The notes below the pieces were generated by a model. The model saw only the letters and a program-made list of their open reading frames with translations, made no database searches and was not told the origin of the DNA. From Clostridia bacterium (GTDB taxonomy: Bacteria; Bacillota; Clostridia; Oscillospirales; QAMX01): a stretch of DNA of 41,852 nt. A program made the position numbers and the translations under genes. Positions within the stretch are counted from its first letter, which is position 1. The number at the start of each line of letters is the position of its first letter. The stretch is from NCBI GenBank assembly GCA_017414715.1, contig JAFQKV010000074.1, positions 1 to 41,852 on the forward strand, written 5' to 3'. Shown here piece after piece: positions 31,795 through 40,978 of this stretch.

Positions 31795-31840
31795 ACAACC
31801 CCTTTTTCACGCTTTTGCATGAAAAAGGGGTTGTTTTGTT
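31795..31840. terminator. Bidirectional terminator between pit and nth
   Basis: A perfect 15-bp inverted repeat pairs 31795-31809 with 31820-31834 (core AACCCCTTTTTCA) around a 10-nt loop, followed by TTTGTT on the plus strand. It lies 8 bp after the pit stop and touches the convergent nth stop, so it can serve both. Confidence 0.9.
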
Positions 31841-32483
31841 ATTTGTTTGCCGAGAGGCAGAATTCTGCCAGCACGCATTTCCCGCAGGCGGGGGCGCGGG
31901 CAGTACATACCTCTCTGCCGTGCATGACAAAGCGGTGGCAGAGATCATTCTGCTTTTCGGGGTCGATCACAGCGGCAAGATCCCGCTCCACCCGGGTGGG
32001 ATCCTTATGCTCCGTCAGCCCGAGGCGGCCGGAAAGGCGGATGCAGTGGGTATCCGCCACCACGGCAGGCAGGCCGTACACGTCGCCGCGGATGAGGTTT
32101 GCCGTTTTCCGTCCGATACCGGGGATACGCAGCAGATCCTCCATCTCCCGGGGCACCTCGCCCCCGAATTCCGTGAGCAGCACCCGGGCACCGGCGATGA
32201 GCTGCTCGGCCTTGGTGCGGTACAGGCCGCAGGAGCGGATGATCTCACAGACATCCGCAAGCTCCGCCTCGGCAAGATCCTTGACCGTCGGATAGCGGGA
32301 ATAGAGCTCCGGTGTGACCATATTGACCCGGGCATCCGTACACTGGGCGGCAAGGCGCGTTGCAAAAAGAAGCTGCCACGGTTTGCTGAAATTCAGGCTG
32401 CAGACGGCCTCCGGATAGGCCTCCTCCAGCGCTTTGACGATCCTGCGACCCAAAAGGGTCTTTTCTTCTATGGAATTGGTCAT
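31839..32483 (-). CDS. nth: Endonuclease III (DNA glycosylase/AP lyase)
   Basis: Base-excision repair glycosylase that removes oxidised pyrimidines and nicks abasic sites. The helix-hairpin-helix LLRIPGIGRKTANLIRGD carries the catalytic Lys, and VADTHCIRLSGR has the catalytic Asp. The C-terminal [4Fe-4S] ligands are Cys193, Cys200, Cys203 and Cys209, spaced 6-2-5. At 214 residues it has the usual length. AAAGG lies before the ATG. It is the only minus-strand gene in the right half, divergent from glyA. No clear -10/-35 pair could be assigned to it in the shared intergenic region. Confidence 0.97.
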   Translation of the reverse strand: MTNSIEEKTLLGRRIVKALEEAYPEAVCSLNFSKPWQLLFATRLAAQCTDARVNMVTPELYSRYPTVKDLAEAELADVCEIIRSCGLYRTKAEQLIAGARVLLTEFGGEVPREMEDLLRIPGIGRKTANLIRGDVYGLPAVVADTHCIRLSGRLGLTEHKDPTRVERDLAAVIDPEKQNDLCHRFVMHGREVCTARAPACGKCVLAEFCLSANK

Positions 32484-32501
32484 TTTGTTAACACCTTTCC
32501 C

Positions 32502-32530
32502 TTGCTATTCGGGCATAAATCCGTTATAAT
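32502..32530 (+). promoter_or_regulatory. Promoter of the glyA-to-ftsH operon
   Basis: TTGCTA (32502-32507), a 17-bp spacer and a perfect TATAAT (32525-32530). The predicted leader is about 75 nt, AT-rich, with a weak GTTA..TAAC self-complementary segment and no recognised riboswitch. Confidence 0.8.
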
Positions 32531-32611
32531 ATTCTAACATGGGTTATTATTTATATTTTATATAGTAACGCAAAAACACCGAAATGTAAAGTACCAGAAA
32601 GGAATACGAAA

Positions 32612-33859
32612 ATGATCAAGGAAAACATGGAATTCCTCCGCGCTGCGGACCCCGAGCTCGGCGATGCCGTCGTGAGCGAGTGGCAGCGTCAGCAGCGTAA
32701 TATTGAGCTTATTGCCTCTGAGAACTTCGTCTCCCCCGCGGTTCTCGCCGCCATGGGCACCGTTCTGACTAACAAGTATGCCGAGGGTTATCCCGGCAAG
32801 CGCTACTACGGCGGCTGCGAGGAGGTCGACAAGGCCGAGGAGCTTGCCCGCTCCCGCGCCTGTGCCCTCTTCGGTGCCGAGCATGCCAACGTTCAGCCCC
32901 ACTGCGGTGCCAATGCAAACCTCGCCGCCTTCCTCGCCTTTGCCAATCCCGGCGACACCGTTCTCGGCATGAGCCTTGCCAACGGCGGTCACCTCTCCCA
33001 CGGCAGCCCCGTGAACATTTCCGGCCGTCACTTCAATATCATCTCCTACGGCGTGGACAACGACACCCACCGCATCAACTATGATGAGGTCCATGACATC
33101 GCCATGAAGGAGAGACCCAAGATCATCATCGCCGGTGCCTCCGCCTATCCCCGTGTCATCGACTTCGCCCGCTTCGCCGAGATCGCAAAGGATTGCGGCG
33201 CCGCCCTCATGGTGGATATCGCTCACATCGCCGGTCTTATTGCCGCAGGTCTCCATCCCTCTCCCGTTCCCTACGCCGATGTCGTGACCACCACCACCCA
33301 CAAGACCCTCCGCGGTCCCCGCGGCGGTCTTATCCTCTGCCCCGAGAAGCACGCCAAGGTCATCGACAAGAGCATCTTCCCCGGCTCTCAGGGCGGTCCT
33401 CTCATGCACATCATCGCCGCAAAGGCCGTCTGCTTCCGCGAGGCCATGCAGCCCGAGTTCAAGGCCTATCAGCAGAAGGTCATCGACAACTGCGCGACCC
33501 TGGCCGATGCGCTCCTTGCCGAGGGCTTTGATCTGGTCTCCGGCGGTACCGACAACCATCTGTGCCTTGTTGATCTGCGCAACTTCAACGTCACCGGTAA
33601 GGAGATGCAGCACCGTCTCGACGAGGTTCGCATCACCGCCAACAAGAACGCCATCCCCAACGATCCGGAGAGCCCCTTCGTCACCTCCGGTCTCCGTCTC
33701 GGCACCGCCGCTGCCACCACCCGCGGCCTCGACGGCGAGGATATGAAGCACATTGCCCGCCTCATCCGCCTCACCGCCACCGATTTCGACAATAAGAAGG
33801 AGCAGATCGCTGCCGAGGTCGGTGAGATCTGCGCCAAGTATCCCATGTACGAGGGCTAA
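32612..33859 (+). CDS. glyA: Serine hydroxymethyltransferase
   Basis: PLP enzyme converting serine and tetrahydrofolate to glycine and 5,10-methylene-THF, the main one-carbon source for purines and thymidylate. [39 protein letters not shown], the PLP-Lys motif [14 protein letters not shown] and [11 protein letters not shown] are all canonical. The 415 residues are full length. AAAGGAA lies 7 nt upstream of the ATG. Codons are strongly C-ending, like the ribosomal protein genes, suggesting high expression. It is first in its operon. Confidence 0.98.
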   Translation: MIKENMEFLRAADPELGDAVVSEWQRQQRNIELIASENFVSPAVLAAMGTVLTNKYAEGYPGKRYYGGCEEVDKAEELARSRACALFGAEHANVQPHCGANANLAAFLAFANPGDTVLGMSLANGGHLSHGSPVNISGRHFNIISYGVDNDTHRINYDEVHDIAMKERPKIIIAGASAYPRVIDFARFAEIAKDCGAALMVDIAHIAGLIAAGLHPSPVPYADVVTTTTHKTLRGPRGGLILCPEKHAKVIDKSIFPGSQGGPLMHIIAAKAVCFREAMQPEFKAYQQKVIDNCATLADALLAEGFDLVSGGTDNHLCLVDLRNFNVTGKEMQHRLDEVRITANKNAIPNDPESPFVTSGLRLGTAAATTRGLDGEDMKHIARLIRLTATDFDNKKEQIAAEVGEICAKYPMYEG

Positions 33860-33900
33860 AGAAGCACCGTAACTGATATCAGCGGAAAGGAGGGTGTCCG

Positions 33901-35181
33901 ATGTACAGACCTCTGGCGGATCTCATCCGTCCGGAAAGCTTTGAGGACGTTGCCGGTCAGCGGCACCTGCTGGGGCCCGGCGGGATCCTGCGCGGCGTGA
34001 TCGAGAGCGGAAATATCCCCAACATGATCTTCTACGGCCCCTCCGGCATCGGCAAGACCACCGTGGCGAATATTATCGCCCGACGTACCGACCGGCGGCT
34101 GCACCGGCTCAACGCCACCACCGCCGGCACCGGGGATATCAAGGACATCATTGCGGAGACCGATTCTCTTCTCGGTGCCTCCGGTACACTGCTGTATCTG
34201 GACGAGATCCAGTATTTTAACAAAAAGCAGCAGCAGTCCCTGCTGGAGTTTATCGAGAACGGCCGCATCACCCTCATCGCCTCCACCACGGAAAACCCCT
34301 ATTTTTACATCTACAACGCCATCCTTTCTCGCTGCACCGTTTTTGAGTTCAGGCCCCCCGCCCCGGAGGAGATCCTTCCGGTGGCGGCAAGGGCGGTTGA
34401 GCTTGCCCGCGCCGAGTACGGCTGTGATGTGATCCTCTCCGAGGAGGTCCTGCGCCACATTGCCGCCGCTGCGGGCGGCGACGTACGCAAGGCCATCAAC
34501 GCCGTGGAGATGCTCATGCTTGCCGGCAAGGCGGAACCCACGCTTGAGGATGCCAGGGCGGTCACCCAGCGCTCCGCCATGCGCTACGATAAGGACGGGG
34601 ATGCCCATTACGACATCCTCTCCGCCTTCCACAAATCTCTGCGCGGCTCCGACCCTGACGCAGCGCTGCACTATCTTGCCCGGCTTCTCCATGCCGGAGA
34701 TATGATCTCCGCCTGCCGTCGGCTTCTGTGCGTGGCCTCAGAGGACGTGGGGCTTGCCTATCCCCAGGCGGTGAGCATCACCAAATCCTGCGTGGACAGC
34801 GCCATGCAGCTGGGGCTTCCCGAGGCAAAGCTCCCCCTGGCGGAGGCCTGCATCCTGCTTGCCACAGCCCCGAAATCCAACTCCGTCGTCATGGCCATCG
34901 ATGCCGCCATGAGCGACGTTGCCGAAGGAAAGGGCGGCCCGATCCCCGATGACCTGCGGGACGGGCACTACGCCGGTGCCCAGAAGCTTGGGCATGCCAA
35001 GGGCTATGTTTACCCACATAGCTGCCCGGAGCACTGGGTGGAGCAGCAATACCTGCCCGATGCTCTCAAGGGACGCACCTACTACCGATTCGGAGACAAC
35101 CGTATGGAAAAGGCCTCCGAAGCCTACTGGAAAGAGCTGAAAGAAAGACGAAAGGGGACCAAAAATGGAAAAAATGGATAA
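33901..35181 (+). CDS. rarA: Replication-associated recombination protein A (RarA/MgsA AAA+ ATPase)
   Basis: A clamp-loader-like AAA+ ATPase acting at stalled replication forks. MYRPLADLIRPESFEDVAGQ is the typical start, GPSGIGKTTVANII is Walker A, LLYLDEIQYFN is Walker B, and ILSRCTVFEF is the sensor region. The C-terminal tetramerisation domain contains GSDPDAALHYLARLLHAG and YKLPNDYE-like replacement YPHSCPEHWVEQQYLPD. At 426 residues it is full length. The AAAGGAGG is 7 nt before the ATG. It overlaps gdpP by 17 bp, indicating coupled translation. Confidence 0.96.
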   Translation: MYRPLADLIRPESFEDVAGQRHLLGPGGILRGVIESGNIPNMIFYGPSGIGKTTVANIIARRTDRRLHRLNATTAGTGDIKDIIAETDSLLGASGTLLYLDEIQYFNKKQQQSLLEFIENGRITLIASTTENPYFYIYNAILSRCTVFEFRPPAPEEILPVAARAVELARAEYGCDVILSEEVLRHIAAAAGGDVRKAINAVEMLMLAGKAEPTLEDARAVTQRSAMRYDKDGDAHYDILSAFHKSLRGSDPDAALHYLARLLHAGDMISACRRLLCVASEDVGLAYPQAVSITKSCVDSAMQLGLPEAKLPLAEACILLATAPKSNSVVMAIDAAMSDVAEGKGGPIPDDLRDGHYAGAQKLGHAKGYVYPHSCPEHWVEQQYLPDALKGRTYYRFGDNRMEKASEAYWKELKERRKGTKNGKNG

Positions 35182-37177
35182 AAAAACCTCCCAGATCTTC
35201 CGGGACTCCGGCTTTAATCTCTGCTTTTTTCTGCTGATCCTCTTTATTGTCCCCTCCTTTTTTCTGGAAAACAAGATCTTCTTTATCGCCGAGGTCGTCT
35301 GCGCCGCCATTCTTCTCATCTACCACCGCACCGCGGTCAATAAACGGCGCAAGGCGCTGGACAAGTACATCAAGGAAAGCGTCATCAACCAGGAAAACCT
35401 CTCTGGCTCTCTGATGCTCTCTTTTCCCCTGCCCATGGCGGTCATCCTCATGGAAAACAAGAGCATCGTCTGGGCAAACGAGCGTTTCACCGCCATGGTG
35501 CAGAACGTCCACGTTTTTGATCGACCCTTCACCGAGATCTGCCCCACCCTGCCTCTGAACTGGGTGACCGAGGGCGGCTCTGTGTTTCCAAACGACATCA
35601 CCTTCGGTGACCGCTCCTATTCGGTGAGCGGAAATCTTTTCACCATGGAAGCTACCGGCATGCGCGGCCTGATGTCGGTGCTGTATTTCACCGACCTGAC
35701 CGATCTGCGTGCCGTTTCCCGGGAGTATGCCGACAACCGCACCGTGATCGCCGACATCGTCTGGGATAACTACGAAGAAGTGGCAAAAAACACCCCCGAC
35801 TCCAGCCGAAGCCTTCTGACCGCGCACCTCGATGAGGCGGTCAACGCATGGGTCTCCGCCGAGGGCGGCATCATGCGCAAAAGTGAGCGTGACCGCTTCC
35901 TGCTTCTCTTCCCCGAAAAGGCTTACGCTGCCTTTGCCGAGCGGAATTTTGATCTGCTCACCCGTGTGATGGAGATCCCCTCCGAAAGCAGCATGCCCAT
36001 CACCATCAGCATTGGTGTCGGCCGCGGGAGTGCAACCCTTGCCGAAAATATGCAGGCCGCCCGTATGGCCTCCGAAATGGCACTTTCCCGCGGCGGCAAT
36101 CAGGCCGTTGTCCGCACGGGCACCAATTACGAATTCTTCGGCGGCCGTGCCGTGGAAACCGAGCGCCGCAGTCAGGTGCGCTCCCGCATCATGGCCACCG
36201 TTCTGAAGGATCTCATCAACGACTCCTCCAACGTCATCATCATGAGCCATCGCGTGGCCGATCCCGACAGCATCGGCGCTGCCGCCGGTGTCGCCCGCAT
36301 TGCCATGGAGTGCGACAAGGAATTCTACATCGTTCTGGACCGCAACCGCTGCGGCTGCCCCCGCATCGTCGATTCCCTTGCGGCGCAGGCAGGCTATGAA
36401 AACGCCTTTATTGATGCCCAGTCTGCACTGGTCATCGGAAGCTCACGGTCTCTGCTCGTGGTTGTTGACACCAGCCGCCGGGATTATACCGAGGCGCCGG
36501 AGCTTATCGACTCCTTTGCCCGTATCGCCGTTATCGACCATCACCGCCGTTCCGCCGGCTATATCGAGAATACCGCCGTCAACATCCAGGAAACGGTGGC
36601 CTCCTCCACCTGTGAGATGATCTGCGAGATGCTGCAGTACGTTGTTCCCGTCGACCATATCACCCCCGTTGAAGCCACGGCCATGCTTGCCGGTATCATC
36701 CTTGATACCCGCGGCTTCACCGTCAAGACCGGCTCCCGTGCCTTTGAGGCCGCCGCCTTCCTGCGCCGTGTCGGCGCCGACACCGTCGGCGCAAAGCAGG
36801 CCTTCCAGGGCAGCGCCCGGGATTATCTCGAGAAGACCCGCCTTGCCGGTAATGCGGAGACCTATCGCGAGAAATTCATCATTGCCACCACCCGCAGCGA
36901 TACCGACCGTGCCGTGGCGGCGCAGGCGGCGGATAATTTGCTGGATATTTACGGAATCCTCGCCTCCTTCACCGTCTTTGTCTGTGACGGTGAGGTATGC
37001 GTCTCCGGCCGAAGCCTTGGGCAGGTCAACGTACAGCTTATTCTTGAATGGATGGGCGGCGGCGGACAGACCACCTCCGCCGGTGCGCAGCTTCGCGGCA
37101 AGACCATCACAGAGGTAGAGGAAGAACTCCGCCGCTGCATCGACCGATATATTGAATCCAGCACCACGCAGGTATAA
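35165..37177 (+). CDS. gdpP: GdpP-type c-di-AMP phosphodiesterase (DHH/DHHA1)
   Basis: Membrane-bound hydrolase of c-di-AMP, the messenger controlling potassium, osmotic balance and wall integrity. Two membrane helices (about residues 18-58) are followed by a degenerate PAS domain (about 75-170), a degenerate GGDEF domain (about 185-305), and DHH plus DHHA1 domains (about 355-665). The metal motifs MSHRVADPDSIG (about 358), VVVDTSR and VIDHHRRS (about 455) are intact. In DHHA1 the usual GGGGH is GGGGQ (Gln635). At 670 residues it is normal length. AGGGG lies 7 nt upstream of the ATG, inside rarA. The gdpP-rplI-dnaB order matches B. subtilis yybT-rplI-dnaC. Confidence 0.95.
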   Translation: MEKMDKKTSQIFRDSGFNLCFFLLILFIVPSFFLENKIFFIAEVVCAAILLIYHRTAVNKRRKALDKYIKESVINQENLSGSLMLSFPLPMAVILMENKSIVWANERFTAMVQNVHVFDRPFTEICPTLPLNWVTEGGSVFPNDITFGDRSYSVSGNLFTMEATGMRGLMSVLYFTDLTDLRAVSREYADNRTVIADIVWDNYEEVAKNTPDSSRSLLTAHLDEAVNAWVSAEGGIMRKSERDRFLLLFPEKAYAAFAERNFDLLTRVMEIPSESSMPITISIGVGRGSATLAENMQAARMASEMALSRGGNQAVVRTGTNYEFFGGRAVETERRSQVRSRIMATVLKDLINDSSNVIIMSHRVADPDSIGAAAGVARIAMECDKEFYIVLDRNRCGCPRIVDSLAAQAGYENAFIDAQSALVIGSSRSLLVVVDTSRRDYTEAPELIDSFARIAVIDHHRRSAGYIENTAVNIQETVASSTCEMICEMLQYVVPVDHITPVEATAMLAGIILDTRGFTVKTGSRAFEAAAFLRRVGADTVGAKQAFQGSARDYLEKTRLAGNAETYREKFIIATTRSDTDRAVAAQAADNLLDIYGILASFTVFVCDGEVCVSGRSLGQVNVQLILEWMGGGGQTTSAGAQLRGKTITEVEEELRRCIDRYIESSTTQV

Positions 37178-37219
37178 TTTCTGCCGTTTCAACTCTCTTT
37201 TGAAAGGAAAGTAAAGCAT

Positions 37220-37666
37220 ATGAAGGTTATTCTTACACAGGATGTCCGCGGACAGGGCAAGAAGGGCGAGCTCATTGAGGCCTCCGACGGCTACTGCCGC
37301 AATTTTCTTCTCCCCCGCAAGCTCGCGGTGGAGGCAAATGCCGAAAATCTCAACGTGATGAAGACCCAGCAGGCCGCCCGTGACCACAAGGCCGCTCTGG
37401 AGAAGGCCGCCGCTGAGGCGGATGCCAAGAAGCTCTCCGCCACCGCCGTGACCCTTAAGGCCAAGGGCGGCTCCAGCGGAAAGCTTTTCGGTGCCGTTAC
37501 CGCCGGTGACGTAGCCGATGCCATCAACCGCGCTGCCGGCACCGATATCGCCAAGCAGAAGGTCGTCCTTTCCGAGCCCATCAAGATCGCCGGCACCCAC
37601 ACCGTCAAGGTCAAGCTCTATCCGGAGATCTCCGCCGATGTGAAGATTGAGGTCATTGCAGAGTAA
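37220..37666 (+). CDS. rplI: 50S ribosomal protein L9 (bL9)
   Basis: Large-subunit protein with an N-terminal rRNA-binding domain, a long helix and a C-terminal domain. The signature start MKVILTQDVRGQGKKGELIE and NFLLPRKLAV are clear. The connecting helix (about 42-75) and the C-terminal FGAVTAGDVADAI complete the 148-residue protein. The ribosome-binding site is AAAGGAAAG. It lies 42 bp after gdpP and 39 bp before dnaB. Confidence 0.98.
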   Translation: MKVILTQDVRGQGKKGELIEASDGYCRNFLLPRKLAVEANAENLNVMKTQQAARDHKAALEKAAAEADAKKLSATAVTLKAKGGSSGKLFGAVTAGDVADAINRAAGTDIAKQKVVLSEPIKIAGTHTVKVKLYPEISADVKIEVIAE

Positions 37667-37705
37667 GCTCTGCCCTATTACATAAAACTACAGGAGGCAG
37701 CTATC

Positions 37706-39049
37706 ATGGATGAACTTCTGGGCAGGCAGCTGCCCTACAGTGCCGACGCGGAGCAGTCCGTCCTCGGTGCCATGCTCATCGATCCCGACTGCATCCCCGA
37801 AGTGGTGGAGGCGCTCTCCGCCCAGGATTTTTATATTCCCGAAAACCGCAGGATTTTTGAGATCATCTATTCCATGTTCACCATGTCGCGGCCTGTGGAT
37901 CCCGTCACGGTGCTGGAGGAGCTCAAGACCGCCGGTGTATACGATGAGGCAGGTGGACGCGCCTATCTTTTCCAGATGATGGACGTAACTCCCACCTCGG
38001 CAAACGTGGCAAAATACGCGGAGATCGTCCGCGACAAGGCCACACTCCGCACCCTTGCAGAGATCACCGCCGAGGCCTACAACAATGCCGTTTCCGGCAG
38101 CGGTGAGTCCTCCGATATTCTGGAAAACACCGAACAGCGCATTTTTTCTCTGCGGCATAATTCCACAACCAACGGACTGATGCCCATCCGCAGCGTCATC
38201 GTCAATGCCTACAATACCCTTTCGGAGCTTGCCCGCACCAAGGGTAAGTATCCCGGCGTGGAATCCGGCTTTTCCGGACTTGATGCCTGTCTGGGCGGCC
38301 TGAAGAACTCCGACCTCATCATCCTTGCCGCTCGCCCCGGTGTGGGTAAAACCAGCTTTGCACTGAATATTGCCCAGAACGTAGCCGAAAAGGCCCGCAA
38401 GGGCGTTGCCGTCTTTAACCTTGAAATGTCCAGAGAGCAGCTGGTCATGCGTATGCTCTCCTCCGAGGCGCTGGTGGATTCCAAAAAGCTCATGACGGCC
38501 AATCTTTCCGATGATGAGTGGGAAAAGATCGCCCATGCCTCCTCTGCCCTCGGCGGCTCCCCCATTTATATCGACGATTCCGCCAATATTACCGTCGGTG
38601 AGATCAAGGCAAAATGCCGCCGCCTCGGCGACGAGCTGGGTCTCGTTATCATCGACTATCTGCAGCTCATGCAGTCCGGCCGGCGCAGTGACAGCCGCGT
38701 GCAGGAGGTCTCCGAGATCTCCCGCTCCTTAAAGATCATGGCCAAGGAGCTCAACGTGCCTGTCATCTGTCTTTCTCAGCTTTCCCGTGCCTCCGAAGGC
38801 CGTACCGACAAACGCCCCATTCTGCCTGACCTGCGCGATTCCGGTGCCATTGAGCAGGATGCCGATGTGGTCATGTTCCTCTACCGCGAGGACTACCACA
38901 ACCGTGACGGCGAGCCCACCAACGAATGCGAGTGCATCATCGCAAAGAACCGTCACGGTGAGACCACCACCGTCAAATTGAAATGGCTCGGTCAATTCAC
39001 CAAGTTCTCCACCCTTGAGACCCATTACGATGAACCGCCGCGTCGCTGA
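37706..39049 (+). CDS. dnaB: Replicative DNA helicase (DnaB; DnaC in Bacillus)
   Basis: Hexameric 5'-3' helicase at the replication fork. The N-terminal domain begins LPYSADAEQSVLGAMLID, and the RecA-like C-terminal domain carries Walker A AARPGVGKTSFALNIA (about residues 210-225). VIIDYLQLMQSG is Walker B, and LSQLSR with the EQDADVVMFLYR region is also present. Its 447 residues are standard, with no intein. The GGAGG is 8 nt from the ATG. Its end overlaps the tilS start by 20 bp. Confidence 0.98.
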   Translation: MDELLGRQLPYSADAEQSVLGAMLIDPDCIPEVVEALSAQDFYIPENRRIFEIIYSMFTMSRPVDPVTVLEELKTAGVYDEAGGRAYLFQMMDVTPTSANVAKYAEIVRDKATLRTLAEITAEAYNNAVSGSGESSDILENTEQRIFSLRHNSTTNGLMPIRSVIVNAYNTLSELARTKGKYPGVESGFSGLDACLGGLKNSDLIILAARPGVGKTSFALNIAQNVAEKARKGVAVFNLEMSREQLVMRMLSSEALVDSKKLMTANLSDDEWEKIAHASSALGGSPIYIDDSANITVGEIKAKCRRLGDELGLVIIDYLQLMQSGRRSDSRVQEVSEISRSLKIMAKELNVPVICLSQLSRASEGRTDKRPILPDLRDSGAIEQDADVVMFLYREDYHNRDGEPTNECECIIAKNRHGETTTVKLKWLGQFTKFSTLETHYDEPPRR

Positions 39050-40358
39050 TTTTCTTTCATCTGCAAATGTCGGTCCGGAGGAACGCATCCTCGTTGCCCT
39101 TTCCGGCGGCGCAGACTCCACGGCACTGCTGCTGTCCCTTTGTGAGCTTCGCCGCCAGATATGTGCGCTGCATGTGCACCACGGCATCCGCGGTGCCGAG
39201 GCCGATCGGGATGCGGAATTCTGCAGGGAACTCTGCTGGAAACTCGGCGTTCCCTTCCGACTCATACGGGTGGATATTCCCGCCCTTGCCGCACAGCGCA
39301 GCAAGGGCCTTGAGGAGACCGCCCGGGAGGAGCGCTACCGTCTTTTGGCGGAATGTGCAGCAGAGCTTTCCTGCTCCCGCATCGCCACCGCCCACAATCT
39401 CGAGGACAATGCCGAAACGGTGCTGCTCCATCTGGTGCGCGGCACGGGTCTTTCCGGACTCTGCGGCATTCCCGCAGTGCGAGGGCGGCTCATCCGCCCG
39501 CTGCTCTCCGTTTCCCGCAGGGATATCGAGAAATATCTCTCCGCTCACGGCCAAAGCTTTGTCACCGATTCGACCAATGCCGACACCGATCTTTCACGCA
39601 ACCGCATCCGCAGCTGCGTGATGCCGGAGCTTATGCATCTCAATCCCGCATTTCCGGAGGCCGTGCTCCGCATGGCGGAGACCCTGTCCGAGGATGCCTC
39701 GCTTTTAGACGAGCTTTCAAAAGGCCCTCTCTCCGCGGCAGAGCTTGCAGAACTTCCCCGACCGCTTGCCGTCCGGCGGCTGCGCCGCGCCTATAACGAT
39801 CACACCGGTCTCATCCTCTCCCGGGAGGGAACGGAGCTCTGCCTGCGCCTTTGCGAAAGCGAGAATCCTTCCGCCTCCGCAGATCTTCCGGGCTGTCGCC
39901 TTCGTCGGGAATATGATCAGCTGATTTTTGACGTAAACGGAGCTTTTACCTCTCTGCCCCCGCGGCAGCTTACAGCGGAAGGTTTTACGGATATTCCCGA
40001 AGCCGGGATACGCATCGGCCTGTTTTCTGAAACAGCGCCGGAAAATATTCACAATTCGTTGACTTCTTTTTATGTTTCCTGTGATAGAATAGACGGGCAT
40101 CTTACGGTACGTTCCCGCATCACCGGAGACACCTTTCAAAGAAATCCCCGCGCCTGCCGCCGATCGCTGAAAAAGATCTTCATTGACGACAGGATCCCTG
40201 CCGCACAGCGTGACTGCATTCCCGTCATTGCCGACGGAAGCTCGGTCGCTGCCGTTCACGGCTACGGGGCGGATGCCGCATGGCAGCCCGCGCCGGGTGC
40301 CGCCTGCTTCCGTATCGAGATTCGCCCCATTGCGGACGGATCGGCGGATGAATTTTGA
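39030..40358 (+). CDS. tilS: tRNA(Ile)-lysidine synthase
   Basis: Modifies C34 of the CAU-anticodon tRNA-Ile to lysidine so that it reads AUA and is charged with Ile. The PP-loop LVALSGGADSTALLLSL (about residues 21-37) binds ATP, and HVHHGIRGAEADRD and TAHNLEDNAETVLLHLVRG are the family blocks. The C-terminal TilS domain (about 355-430) has the expected basic segment. I start at the ATG giving MNRRVADFL (442 residues); an in-frame TTG at 39015 would add five residues. It overlaps dnaB by 20 bp. tilS-hpt-ftsH is the same order as in B. subtilis. Confidence 0.95.
   Translation: MNRRVADFLSSANVGPEERILVALSGGADSTALLLSLCELRRQICALHVHHGIRGAEADRDAEFCRELCWKLGVPFRLIRVDIPALAAQRSKGLEETAREERYRLLAECAAELSCSRIATAHNLEDNAETVLLHLVRGTGLSGLCGIPAVRGRLIRPLLSVSRRDIEKYLSAHGQSFVTDSTNADTDLSRNRIRSCVMPELMHLNPAFPEAVLRMAETLSEDASLLDELSKGPLSAAELAELPRPLAVRRLRRAYNDHTGLILSREGTELCLRLCESENPSASADLPGCRLRREYDQLIFDVNGAFTSLPPRQLTAEGFTDIPEAGIRIGLFSETAPENIHNSLTSFYVSCDRIDGHLTVRSRITGDTFQRNPRACRRSLKKIFIDDRIPAAQRDCIPVIADGSSVAAVHGYGADAAWQPAPGAACFRIEIRPIADGSADEF
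40059..40090 (+). promoter_or_regulatory. Possible internal promoter in tilS for hpt-ftsH
   Basis: Within a locally AT-rich part of tilS, TTGACT (40059-40064) lies upstream of TGA-TAGAAT (-10 at 40085-40090, extended -10). The 20-bp spacing is too long for a classical promoter, so any activity would rest on the extended -10. Confidence 0.3.
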
Positions 40359-40387
40359 AAATCAATCTGAAAGGGAACATATACCTT

Positions 40388-40924
40388 ATGCTGCAGGATC
40401 TTTTGAAAATCACCCATACCGAGGAGCAGCTCAAGGCCCGCACCTGCGAGCTCGCTGCCGATATTTCCCGGGATTATGCCGATAAAAATCCCCTTTTCAT
40501 CGGTGTTCTCAAGGGCGCATACATCTTTATGGCCGAACTGTGCAAAAATGTAACCATCCCCTGTGAGATGGCCTTTATTTCCGCCTCCTCCTATCGCGGC
40601 ACCCAGACCACCGGCTGCGTCAGCGCGCAGACCGACGGCCTGCCGGATCTCACCGGCCGTCACGTCATACTTGTGGAGGATATCCTCGACACCGGCCTGA
40701 CCCTCAGCCACATCTGCAAAGTTCTTTCCTCCCGCGGCACCGCATCTTTGGAGATCTGCTCCATGATGGATAAGCCCTCCCGCCGCAAAACGGAGCTGAA
40801 GGGTAAATACGTCGGTTTTGAGATCCCTGATGAGTTTGTCGTCGGCTACGGACTTGATTTTAACGAAAAATACCGGAATCTTCCCTTCGTCGGCGTCCTC
40901 AAGCCCGAGGTCTACGAGAGCTGA
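40388..40924 (+). CDS. hpt: Hypoxanthine phosphoribosyltransferase
   Basis: Salvages hypoxanthine and guanine to IMP and GMP using PRPP. FIGVLKGAYIFMAELCK is the N-terminal block, the PRPP-binding loop is VEDILDTGLTL (about residues 97-107), and DEFVVGYGLDFNEKYRNLP is the C-terminal purine-binding region. Starting at MLQDLLKI gives 178 residues, the usual size, with AAAGGG about 12 nt upstream. A TTG 11 codons earlier would overlap the tilS stop and is less likely. It would receive the bases released by the punA product encoded about 14 kb away. Confidence 0.95.
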   Translation: MLQDLLKITHTEEQLKARTCELAADISRDYADKNPLFIGVLKGAYIFMAELCKNVTIPCEMAFISASSYRGTQTTGCVSAQTDGLPDLTGRHVILVEDILDTGLTLSHICKVLSSRGTASLEICSMMDKPSRRKTELKGKYVGFEIPDEFVVGYGLDFNEKYRNLPFVGVLKPEVYES

Positions 40925-40978
40925 CGATCCCGGTTTTGCATATCCTGCATATACCTTTTGAAAGTGAGGTGAGACTGT

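Noticed and set aside
32531-32611. Riboswitch in the glyA leader
   Set aside because: Only about 75 nt, AT-rich, with one weak self-complementary segment and no known aptamer motif.
24028-33751. Long minus-strand open frames opposite tldE, thiI/DUF47 and glyA
   Set aside because: Low-complexity Gly/Ala/His-rich translations that mirror the real genes; no family signature.
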